Source: Anthoceros angustus
Taxonomy: Eukaryota; Streptophyta; Anthocerotopsida; Anthocerotales; Anthocerotaceae
Assembly (NCBI GenBank): GCA_010909165.1
Contig: VJWM01000204.1
Span: 279,232-343,231, forward strand
DNA length: 64,000 nucleotides
Direction of reading: 5' to 3'
Position numbers and translations under genes: made by a program. The notes beneath the pieces were generated by a model. The model worked only from the letters and a program-made list of their open reading frames with translations, was not told the DNA's origin and did no database searches. Each line of letters starts with the position of its first letter. Position 1 is the stretch's first letter. This document shows positions 53,601-64,000 of the stretch, in pieces.

Positions 53601-56600
53601 ATTACAGCTCCAAATTCATTGACAACGTCCATTGTTGGTGGATAGTTCTTCAAGCGCTTGCTCATTTTCTTCCCATCTTCTGCTAGGACCAGACCATTAC
53701 AGATGAGGTTCTGAAATGCTGGTTTGTCAAACAGCGCTGTTGACAACACCATGAGAGTGTAGAACCTGTAAAATGAACACAAATCTGTGACTCTCAACTG
53801 AACAAGCGATTGAGACTCTAGACTCAACAGCCATACCAGTCCCAGTGACATCGTGAGAATTTGCAAGGCATCAATAAAAACAAAGTACAACACTGAGGTA
53901 GACACATACCATCCACGAGTTTGATCCAGGCCCTCAGCGACAAAATGTCCAGGGAAGTTGCGTTCAAAGAGTTCTTGATTCTCAAAGGGATAGTGGATAT
54001 AAGCATATGGCATTGAGCCACTTTCGAACCAGCAATCAAAAACCTGAGGACGAGCACAACAATTCCTGGAATTTAAACTGAGAATCGGGTGACAAAAAAC
54101 ACCTAGTGCAAGCACATCCAGCAAGCATAACGCAAGGTTTTTAGATGGATGCTAGCAAAACAAACACCTCAAAGTCTTGACACTCACATCTTGAACACGT
54201 TTCAGGACTCCAAACTCAGGGCCCTTCTTGATGGAATGGTAACATGATCAATTTTATGGCAGTGAAGATCTGTCGCCTGAAACATCAAAGTATGGATGAT
54301 TGCTCTGAGGCATAAAGCGTGCATTAGCCTTTTCAACAGCTCAAGAGCAAAACGTATGGATAAAACCTTAAAGCCCGACAACTCCTCCAGTTCCTGGACA
54401 GAGCCGACAACCACCATCTCCTGACCGTCGTCACTCAGCCAGATCGGCAATGGGGTTCCCCAAAAGCGGCTGCGACTAACAGACCAGTCTCGTGCATTTT
54501 CCAACCAATTGTGGAACCTCTTTTCCTGCACTTGACAGTTGGATTCTTGAAGTTCCGAGAATGAAGCGACAACACGCTGGGCAGACATAACGTAAGCCAA
54601 ACTTAGAGATGGTTACCTTCACATAATCAGGCACCCAATATGTCTTCTTGTTATTTTCTATCAACCGGTCCTTAATGCTCTCAACCGCTACAAACCTTCA
54701 GAATCAGCAGTACAACATGCCGACACAATCAAGATCTGCTATTGAAATGCCAGATGATGGCAAAGAAGAACCTCCTTACCAACTAGGAACCGCTCTGTAT
54801 ATCAAAGGAGTTTCAGACCGCCAGCAAAATGGATAAGAATGCACCTCACTGCCTGCGTGCACGAGCCTGCCAAGGGCCTGGCCATCAAATTAGCACGTCA
54901 GGTCGCACTCAAAGACAACAGAAGCACAATTGACATAAGTAGCAAGTCACAGCTAGAAAAATAAGGCTTCAGGTAGCATGACAGGTTCAGAATACTTTTC
55001 ACCTTAACCGCAGTAATGATATCTTTATCTGCCTCTTTCACATAACGACCCTTGAAAGCCGTGATGTTGTCGGTGAAGCAGCCATTTGAATCAACTGGGT
55101 TTGGAAACTCCTCTCCCTGAAAGCAGGAAGATGGTGGAATGTGGGCAACACCATCATGCACATGGCAAAAGACTAGAAGACCCAGAATGATATCCAAGTC
55201 ATTCACCACCGGTCAATTGGCAGTGATAAACCTTTTGAATCACACCAGCAAGTAGACACACACGGTAGTCATCCTCCCCAAATGCTGGTGCACAGTGAAC
55301 TACACCAGTTCCAGCACCATCGGTTACATAATCATCAGCCACAACCTTAAAGGCTACGTCTGACAAGTGCGAGAAGTACTCAAACATTGGTTTGTACCTA
55401 CACCAAACCAGCACAATTTAGCACCATGGCTCCAATGCATATCCATCAGAACCTGAATATGTTTGACAAATCGCCAGTCATTCAGAGCTTACTTCTTGCC
55501 GACCAGATCTTTCCCTTGGTACGCACTAATGACCTCATATGTACTGGAATCCGGCTTCGCTGGTTCTTGAAGCTGGCCTTTTTTATTACCATCTGCTGTT
55601 TTAGCAGACTTCTCCACGTTCCCATCAGCAGTTGCCACTTTTGCCTTCTTGCTTGGCAGCTGGGAAAGGCGAGACTCTGCAACAATAAGGACCTCTCCAG
55701 TCACCTTACTCTTCACCTGAGACACACAGCCCACAGAGCGTAACCATCAATATCACCACAGATCTTTATCAGTGTCTGGGAGCCAACTGAACAGACAGCC
55801 GTAAAATTGCAGAGACCTTGACGTATGTGAAGTTTGCATTGATGCAGAGGGCCAAGTTGCTCAACAGAGTCCAAGGAGTGGTGGTCCAAGCGACTAAAGA
55901 TGCATTATCCTGATCTTCGACCAACGGAAACGCAATCATGATGGCAGGATCTGAGACATCCTGAAAGTTGTAGCATATAGCACACCGGTTAGAGTGGTAC
56001 AAGACCAGAGAAATGTGGATCCATATTCCATTGGAATCGCCAACAAGAGGGGCAGCATCTCAGCTCGAACCCCCAGCATCCGGTGCAGTGGCAAACCTTG
56101 TAATTGAGACCAGCTTCGAAATTGGATAAGGGGGTGTTGCACCCTGTGCTGTACGGCATAACCTGCAGAAAAAGAATTGAGACAGTGAATAATCAAGTGC
56201 CCATTCCTCTCTGACACCAGGATTTGCCTTCCATCACGGATAAGCCAGTTCAAAATAGACAGAAACCAGAAAAGAATACCTTAAACCCCCGGTAGACAAG
56301 TCCCTTCTCATACAGCTGCTTGAAAACCCACCAGACACTTTCCATGAATGGGAGGTCCAGTGTCTTGTAGTCATTCTTGAAGTCGATCCATCTCCCAACT
56401 CTGGTGATGATTTTCTCCCATTCCGAGCTATACCTCATCACAATACTCCTGCACTCATCATTGTATTTGTCGATACCCATAGCAAGAACCTGTTCAAAAG
56501 CAAGGGCAATGTCAGCAATGCAAGTCTCCTGCCACTCGAGCGAGATCCATCTGCAATTGAATCCCGCACCTGCTCCTTAGATTTAATTCCCAGCTTCTGA

Positions 56601-56893
56601 TCAATCTCGTACTCGACAGGCAGGCCATGGCAATCCCACCCAAACCGTCTCGTGACATGAAACCCTCGGGCTGACTTGTACCTCGTCACGATGTCTTTAA
56701 TGGTCCCGGCTAGAATATGGCCGTAATGAGGCAGTCCTGTTGCAAAGGGGGGACCATCATAGAAAATATACTCCGGCTTGCCTTCACTAAGCTTGATCTG
56801 GGTGTGGAACGCGTCTAAGGACTCCCACAGTGCGAGAATTTTCTCCTCCTCTTGAGGGAAGCTGTAATTCTTCCCCTCGGGGACTTCCTCCAT
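50602..56893 (-). CDS. IleRS: Cytosolic isoleucyl-tRNA synthetase, 27 exons, three apparent frameshifts
   Basis: Class I synthetase charging tRNA-Ile; about 1,206 residues when spliced. Exons, 5' to 3' (GT-AG): 56893-56570, 56489-56280, 56162-56097, 55960-55817, 55716-55493, 55397-55232, 55116-55003, 54877-54780, 54695-54617, 54525-54367, 54276-54188, 54043-53910, 53765-53606, 53457-53374, 53279-53067, 52964-52839, 52747-52609, 52518-52416, 52328-52265, 52161-52073, 51987-51843, 51759-51696, 51595-51528, 51434-51297, 51193-51077, 51017-50814, 50697-50602. HIGH-type motif HYGH is at residues 56-59 (exon 1); KMSKR is in exon 13; the editing (CP1) region is exons 3-10. ATG at 56893 was chosen (MEEVPEGKN); upstream codons lack ATG. 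Exon phases fit except for one base missing in exon 11 (near 54230, GGGG to GGG), two in exon 17 (near 52645, GAGAG to GAG) and one in exon 18 (near 52489, AAA to AA). Confidence 0.93.
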
Positions 56894-57080
56894 TGCACGT
56901 TTCAATAGCTAGAATGCACGAAATGGACAGACTGCGCTGTCACCACACATGGACAGCCGCTTTCGATCCTCCTGCAGGGGATCGCTGATCAGCTGAACGA
57001 AAATAGCTGGTCACACAAGCCAAGCCAGGTCTCAAGTTTTATGCCGTGTGTTCAGTTGAGCTCGTGTGTATAGAGTTTGT

Positions 57081-57127
57081 AGCATAACTTGAGTCATAAG
57101 TTATGAAACTTATGACTAAGTTATGCT
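57081..57127. repeat. Hairpin upstream of IleRS
   Basis: Arms AGCATAACTTGAGTCATAAG-TT and AACTTATGACT-AAGTTATGCT, 21-22 bp with one bulged base, loop ATGA. It lies ~190 bp upstream of the IleRS ATG. It could be a 5' regulatory dyad or a small inverted-repeat element remnant. Confidence 0.85.
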
Positions 57128-57799
57128 ATAAATGCTATACCCACGAGCCTCTTGAGGGAAGAACATCGATCAACTCTTCAAACTGTACAAGGTCAGGTGC
57201 TCTAAGGGGGAGCCCCAGGTGGCCTGGGTGTGCAAGGAGCATAGGGATTGGGCGTTCTTCGACGCTCCATGTCCGCTTTCTCCTGAGAATCCTGAGCCTG
57301 CCTGCTGAGCTATCTATACATCAAGGCTGTGACCTAAGCCGAAGCTAACTGTCAAGACAGGGTGACTCCGCGTGCTCCTCACATCTGCTGCCTATGAGTG
57401 TCTGTGTTCCAAGTCCTGGGCCTGATGCTGTCGCTGCCTTTTCTTGCCAGAAGAAAGGAAGGACGAGGAAGGAGAATGGTATACCTGGATGCCAAGTATT
57501 ACATACTCGGGATCAGACATGACAGATTATGTAGTAATACCAATGACACATGTCGTCTTTGGTAAGAGGCCCTGCGCAAGGAGTGGTTGAAAGCCCATTG
57601 GACGTTAGTGTGCCGTCTTCGTGCATGTGTTAACCAAAAACCGTTCGTGAATGTCACTGCGATGACATTTGTTTTTAGCTGTTGTAGGCAGAATCAAATG
57701 GAAGCTGACATGTGTTCTACTCCAGATGCTAATGAAATGGTTGTGTGTCCTTGTAGGTATTAGCAACGGAGTTGAAGAACAACGCCAACAAGCTTGCCA
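57128..57799. other. No gene seen
   Basis: About 670 bp of mixed sequence upstream of IleRS. No domain recognised in the open frames, and no repeat of the array until 57800. Confidence 0.5.
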
Positions 57800-57847
57800 G
57801 TGGAGCAATTGCACTCCATCTTAGCGCAATTTGTGGATTCCTCCTAA
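57800..57847 (+). pseudogene. GLP: GLP C-terminal remnant
   Basis: Only the last ~15 codons and stop of a GLP remain (VEQLHSI...FVDSS, TAA 57845-57847). It begins exactly where the direct repeat with 48313 begins. Confidence 0.8.
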
Positions 57848-58710
57848 CTTTACCGCACATCGTTTCTAAAACTGTCCAGTAGTCCCTGCAGGCTTAGGGC
57901 CTGCCAGTACTGCTAGTCCATCGTCCTGGAGTACTCATACATTATGTCAATGTCGTCGACGACGAATTTACATAGCTATGTACTGGCAGTTTCTGGCTTC
58001 AGACACTTGTGAATAGACTGGGAACCACATCGATCTGGGCTGATGCTTTTTTCACCTTTCAAGTAAAATGTTCGACGACTGGAATGCGTTCCACACATGT
58101 GACTGGAATCCGAGGACCGGAATCCGTTCCACACATGTAGCTTCTCACCATCAAGGCAACAAAATGTTTGTGGCTAACAGTCATCTGGTGAAGTAACGCT
58201 ATTCCAGAGGACGAGCTGGAGAAGCAGAGCTATGGAGATGGGTCATGGTGACCTACAACCTGGTGTTTGATTCATTCCTTTACGATTCCAGATCTCTCAG
58301 AAATCAATACAGAAAGACGGTTCACCAAAGACATGGTTGTACGCAGAAGTTGAGATAACACTAACAGCTCTCTAGTTGAACTTACGTTTGAAGACAAAAG
58401 TGAGCTACCTAGCTACCATTGAGATTGCTACATCTTTCCCGCAGCTTACTCTGCAAAAGACGCTTTGGCTTTGGAGGAAGCTTCTCTCACAACCCATTCT
58501 CCCAAAATGCCTTATTGTGCTTCAGGTTATTGGTGTTCTATCACCTATTGGTGAGAATACCGGAATCGGAATCGGCATTAGAGTATCAATTACCTCAGCT
58601 TCTGCGGCTAGACCCTGTATTGACGGGACACACATTGCAACAAGGCAACCGCGTGGTCCTCTATGTCTGGCTTTTCTGCGCTAGACCACGTATATCTTGC
58701 CATACACTTG
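57800..58710 (+). repeat. Direct repeat, right copy (GLP tail plus downstream module)
   Basis: Second copy of 48313-49213. It includes TACATAGCTATGTA near 57971 and the AGTTTCTG dyad with one change (CAGACACT) near 57990. More diverged than the other modules, with an extra ~35 bp near 58110-58145 (a duplicated GGAATCCG..ACACATGT word). IleRS lies between the two copies. Confidence 0.72.
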
Positions 58711-61700
58711 TTCATCGAGGGTTTCAAGATCCTCGCCTTCAGATGTAACATCTTCTGCAACGCCATCATCCGTAGCGTCACTCCCTTCCATATGTTCCGG
58801 AGCTTCCTCCTGCACAGAGCGCAAAACGTACATGTTTTTCTGTATTATGGTTCTGGTCCTTGCATTTAGTTGCTTCTGTTTTGTTAGAGAAAACCCGCAT
58901 GCCAAGATGAATGTGTCCGAAAGAAGCAATTTGTCGACGTGTTTCCGCAACCTCATGCTCCGACGTTGAGAGCGACCCCCACGACTGCCGCGCGTTGGTC
59001 GCTAGTCAGGTAAAATCATCTCCTCTAGGTACCTGCCTTCAAATGCGTCAGTGCATTTAGTAACCCACCAATGGACTTTAATGAATGGGGCATCACATTG
59101 GAAGTCCACCAGACTTTGCAGCCGTAACGGTCGATTGTCGATCCGCCCCACAAGGCACCGCAATCATGTGACCTGTTTGTATCTCCAACACATCGCCATT
59201 CAAGCTTTCTTGTTCCCGCGCATCATCCTGCGCTCCAACATACATGTCCCGCCGTGGCACTTGATTTAACGATTGATGTCAAAATCTCACTGGTACAACC
59301 AAAGGCGATGCAACTCTTCATTATGTGTTCTATCGCACTACTGTCAAGCGGTCTTTAATTCCTCAAAGATGCTCACATGCTATCTTGTCCACGATGGTGA
59401 TTGCTCACCTAATTCCTCCCACCAAATATCCTCACCCGCTACTAAATGGGTCCCGAAGTTTTCCTCTAGTTTCTAATGACATCGTAAGACTTTTCGGATC
59501 TCCTCCTCGCAACCGCTTTTTACTTGGACCTCCAAATGAACCAAACGAGCAATTTTGAATGGGAGTAGATGGGACATTATTCAAAACTCCAAACCCTCGT
59601 CCGTGACCAAGATTCATCTGGAATATTGTTTACCCTCATCACAAGAATAAGTCTCGCTACCACCTCGCTTCTCGGTAATTTTGAATTGATGGAAAGATAT
59701 ATTGTGCAACCTGCTTCACCGCTGCAACTCGCTTATAGCCAGCCCTACCATAAGGTATTGGCCACACGACTGAAGTCCGGAACTTCTTTCACCTCCATAA
59801 TTTGTGGTTTGGGCGATATGCATTCTCCAAAATACCGGCCATTTAAGCAGCGTGAAAGCTTCCTTCCGCAAGCAATGCTGAAAACCTCGAAAACATCCGT
59901 CAACTAGTCATGTGTGCCCAACCAGTGAGGAATTCTACTTTTACCTTGAAAACCTTAAGCTCTACCAACATATTCGACAATAATAAAGGCATTCTTATTC
60001 TCCCGCAAGATTGTCGAGTTGAAGGTATAGGACCTTTGGTAGTAGTCCTCGTAATTTGAAATGACATCTTTGGATATTGGCTATAGTCGAGTTTGCATCG
60101 TTAGGATGTTCCGTATGCCATGAATAGTTCCGCCGACATGGTGTAGTTATAAATCATGCACCCCACAACATGGACGTCGATCAAACCTACATCGGCGGTC
60201 CTTGGGTAAGCAGCGTGAAATGTGGAAGGCGTGTCTTCTTGGTCCATCCGTCGATGGATATCCCGATATACTTTGCCGGTCTCCATAACATTTCACGCGG
60301 TGCTTGATGCATTTTCTCTCTCGGACTTGATGTGCCCTCGGATCGACTTCAAATGCTTCGCAAAATAATCACCCAAACAACGTTGAGGAATAAGCCGCTC
60401 TGGCAGGAATAACTGCGAGTCGCGTGGCCGGCGCCTTTCACTCGCCTCCGGTCGGCCCGGCCGGTTGTCGCCGGTGGCCGGCGCCGGTCGCGCAATAATA
60501 GCGCGGTAGCGCTAACCATGGTGGCCGCGCACCATCTACTTTGTAAAAACAATTTCATCAAGCCTCACCTTGTTTTTCTCTGTTTTTCTCGCTCTTTATA
60601 TTTCGTTTGAGGTAATCGCAGTTGTGCACAAGGCAAACCGATTGCTCTTGAATTTTGACCTTGTGGAAGTCACGTAAAAGTGACAAAAGTAGGAATGAGA
60701 AACATTGTCTTCGAGCCTGCATATGTTGCTTGTATTCTTGAAACACCTCGCCTTTTGAGTAAGAGTCGGAAGGTGATACACTTCAATGTTTGGCATTCTC
60801 GGCAATAAGCATAAGCAGTTGGTTCATCCACGAGCTGCGGCATCTTGATTCGATCGCCTTCGTATGAAGGCGGACCACGCAATGTTCCGACTGCTCTCGC
60901 TTTCGCTTCTTCGTACCGGCTAGACCCGATACAATAAACGCGTCTGAAGGCCTCTCTACAACAATACACTTTTCCTCGTCCGACAAGAAACGAGTCTACC
61001 CTAACCCTTCCATCGCTCCCATAATCGACATCAAAAGGGATTGTAGGTGCATCTCCGCTCCTGCACATTCTAAGGAACCGATACCTCAAATCTCGAAGGT
61101 TGCCTTCCCTATTGTCCTCAAGCATTGTCTACCACAAGTTTGCGAAAATCACGGGTGTCTGAACCTCTTCACATTTCATCTCGGGCACTTTAGATTGCCT
61201 TTACCGATGCGTCTACGTGGTGGCCATGCTCGATAAATGATTCGGACCGGGCTTCAAATTATATACGCCTTTGTGGAGGTGGATGTTCAAAGGCGCATCA
61301 TCCTCTTCCTCCACACAGTTCCACCGAACGTCTTTGGGGCCACAGTGGAAACAGTATCTTCTAGATACAACCGGTGCAAACCGAGTTGGCATTCACCCCA
61401 AGCAGGCGGCCATATCCGAATTGTGTCGTCCGTGGAGCACTTCCCAGGAGTAGTCTTGCGGATGGCGGGATGTACGGCGAGGCTGTCTGGCGGAGAAGGA
61501 CTTCAGGGAATGGAGTCCAACATACTGAAATGGGCAGGTGTCTTCGGAATGGATGCATTTATCGCGTTCGGAAGTGGTGGAGGCGTGCACAGACGGATAA
61601 CACACATCGGAATCATGTTAAGAGACTTTGGAATGCAATCGATTTCGGGCACGAGTTTGCACGACGTACCTTCATCTAGTTCTCCCTCTTCATCTTGAAC

Positions 61701-62090
61701 ACCTTGACTGCCGATTGGCATTTCAGGCTGGGAACCGCGCCGTTGATGCCTCTGACCGTAGTTCAAATGACACACATCTCAGAAACGTGAAACAACATGG
61801 AATGTCAAAATATGCAAATAGTGCTTGCCCGTTTCCTTTGACTGCTCCGGCCACCAGACGCATGGCAGTCTTCTGTAGAGTGTTGCATATCGGGAGGAAT
61901 CTCGCTTACGCTAGCATCCAAGTCCTTTGACTTCAAGAACTCCTTCCACTGCTTCAACATCGGCAAATCTACAAGAGCTACCTGTGCATTCGAGGGGAGT
62001 AATGCACTTTGAATCAGGATCAAAGTCACAACAACAATTATAGACATGTGACATAAAGTGGTGACGTGTGGTGTTGGATGATCCATAATT
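58711..62090 (-). pseudogene. Decayed mobile-element protein, DUF7869-like, minus strand
   Basis: Minus-strand pieces read VYCCREAFRRVYCIGSSRYE (about 60990-60930), DVGLIDVHVVGCMIYNY (near 60180), then EHPNDANSTIANIQRCHFKL, LLPKVLYLQLDNLAGE, NKNAFIIVEYVGRA and KVEFLTGWAHMTS (60112 down to about 59905). The LQLDN-ENKN-(V)GHTH-like progression and the upstream C..AF...Y.I motif match the large plant and metazoan repeat proteins annotated DUF7869. Frame changes (for example two A lost between GAGAA and TAAG near 60000) and stops break it. Acidic frames at 58681-58956 and 61503-62086 may be its ends. The recognition is by motif only. Confidence 0.45.
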
Positions 62091-64000
62091 GAAATTTGAA
62101 CTTATTGGGGCAAATCATAATAACTAAGCCAGGGTCTTGATGATGGGACCATACTAGCATCATATTCCAGTCCCAGAGAATAGGATCTTAAAAAAGCGTA
62201 ATGGTTGCAACAGGGTCTCCTTAGGGCTAGTGACACACTCCACTTTCCGGGGACGGGCCAAATATGTCATCAAAATTTGCACTTAAGAAAACTCGGAACG
62301 TTGACTTTGAGGGTTTGTGGGAAACGGCTGCTAAAAATACAACGCACAGTACACCCAAACCCATTCCACTTCATCAAAACTTGAAATTTATTGGCAATAT
62401 TTCCACACCTCGATGTCTCATGGTTAAACAAAAGAGGCATTCGGGAGAAAAGTAGAGATCCTTATAAATTTATGGCGTGACTAGAACATTTATTTAGGCT
62501 TTATTTCAATCTGTCACTTTTTGGGATACATTACGACCAAAGCTACCTTTACAAACCGCATATGGAAAAGTGTACAATCACATGTTACACAATTGACGTA
62601 ATGCATCACTAGCGGCTCACTGCTTGTGGGCCTTAGGGTTATTCATGTAAAATACATGGAATAATATTATTCAAATATACATCCCAAGGTACAAAGTATA
62701 TGCCGATGAATACATTTCGCTAATAAAGTATTGGAAAACCGCATGGTGTAGTTCACATGTAACCGCCTCTAGTCCATGCCATGTGACATTGACTGCTGGC
62801 TCATAGCTACCGTCCGGTGATTTTACAAAACATTCTGAATCGTGCATTCCCCAAACTCAAACCCCTTTTCCGCACACTTCATGTGCATCATGGCTTGCAC
62901 ATCGACGCTAAAACTTGACATACACAAAATCATGTGATTGCTGCCCCAACTCGACCCCGGAAGCCACGAGAAAGCTAAGCATCCAACCCCCTCTCCCTCC
63001 CTTTCTCTTCCCCCTCCGCCCGCTTCTAGTCTATGATCGCTTGCAAAAACCTAGGTAACCCACTTCACGCCTCCTATTCCAACAAGGTTCCTCCGCTTTG
63101 CCAAGGGTGTCCCCATCACTGCCTCGCCACAATGAACAGCCCGTTAGTGCATGCGACAACCATGCTCAACTTTAAAAGGTGAGAGGTAAGTGCTTACCCG
63201 CCTCCTTCACTTCCACCCGCCTCCCGCCTCCTCAAGAAGAACCTTCAAGAACCTGGTTGCATGGACTCACGGGCAAGGTCACGAAGCTTTAAACAATTGC
63301 TGGACCGGACAGTCCTCGAGCTCTTCCTTCACCCCTCCTTCCTCTGCGACGCTGTGCTGGAGTTGCTGCACCCTTCGTTTCGCCTCCAGGAACCCCTCCT
63401 TCGCTATCCTATAGTCCTTGTGGAATGGGTTTTTGCATCTGAAGACGCAAAGAGGCCACATTTACCCTCTATGTCGTTATAGTCCTAGGATTCGATCCCA
63501 AGGGAATGGTGTTGTGTCAAGGTGTGCTAAATCTATGGATTCTAGACCCCCCGTCGCTCGCTACCTCACCTTCTCGCCCACTCCCGCCCAAACCCACCAC
63601 CGTGGTAGACTCGGCCACCGCTGGCGGTTCGGCCATGTTGGGTATTCAGGGCGAATCAGGTTAAAATGACGGTACGCGCCTACCACAAGCTGACGTTGGT
63701 GGACCTCCTCCCCGGGCCGTGAACGGCCGGGAGTATGTCTCGTTGGGGTAAACGCAAGGGTGTTCCCACGGATGACAAGGAAGAAGAAACAGCTCCCCTC
63801 AATAAAGGGACTCCGACTCATGCGCCTGATTCCTCATGGTATTAAGCTCCCATTGCCAGTCTCTATCCTCGTTCATTTTACTTCTAACGTTTCTGAAAAT
63901 TCTCCAAAATCTGAAAGTCCCGGCGATGGTTGTGTCCACCAGGAGAAAGGGGTCCCCAGCTGTTTCCATCAACAAGCCAGGTTTTGGGAACTTGTCCTCT
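62091..64000. other. No gene seen
   Basis: AT-rich to about 62.9 kb, then C/T-rich. Short frames only. From 63480 it shares the GGATTCGATCCCAAGGGAAT word with the pyrimidine-rich insert near 22163, so a related dispersed element may begin here and continue beyond the window. Confidence 0.4.

Noticed and set aside
61237-61698. 153-codon plus-strand frame
   Set aside because: No domain, and it is antisense to the probable DUF7869-like element frames.

Overview
The window is nuclear DNA of a land plant. Its contents are germin-like cupin genes, PLS-class pentatricopeptide repeat (PPR) sequences, a CYP86-clan cytochrome P450, a Ty1/Copia retrotransposon and a 27-exon cytosolic isoleucyl-tRNA synthetase with very short introns (about 60-150 nt). 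The short introns and PPR style fit a lycophyte such as Selaginella, but the species is an inference.

Layout. 1-2.2 kb: decayed, duplicated unique-looking sequence. 2.2-11.6 kb and 28.05-37.8 kb: the two arms of a very large imperfect inverted repeat. Each arm carries, from outside in, a broken PPR gene, a divergent pair of germin-like protein (GLP) genes, a truncated P450, and part of another GLP. Between the arms: a 1.99-kb tandem duplication (GLP copies C and D), then a 12.7-kb insertion flanked by an 11-bp direct repeat. That insertion contains a LINE-like reverse transcriptase fragment split by a nearly complete 6,964-bp Copia element (182-bp LTRs, 5-bp target duplication). 37.8-48.4 kb: two more tandem PPR/GLP units. 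48.3-58.7 kb: two ~0.9-kb direct repeats of the GLP downstream module bracket a PPR/GLP mosaic and the IleRS gene. 58.7-62 kb: a decayed minus-strand mobile-element protein resembling the DUF7869 type. 62-64 kb: no gene seen.

Eleven near full-length GLP copies and two fragments are present, but only one (38466-39149, minus) is open from start to stop. The copies differ little by substitution; most differences are losses of 1 to ~16 bp, typically contractions of very short tandem repeats. Contractions of the same kind occur in PPR, P450, DUF7869-like and IleRS coding sequence, whereas the 4.6-kb Copia polyprotein has only one nonsense codon. The region is thus a rearrangement-prone segmental array: inverted and tandem duplications, microhomology junctions, a captured PPR fragment between duplicated dyad motifs, and a mosaic PPR-GLP-PPR junction beside a long hairpin. 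The same contraction pattern could instead reflect consensus or assembly errors, and that must be settled before any copy is called a pseudogene.

No bacterial-type operon, CRISPR array or defence system is present. The most unusual candidates are the antisense membrane-protein ORF in the 3' region of the Copia element, and the conserved dyad module downstream of the GLP genes.
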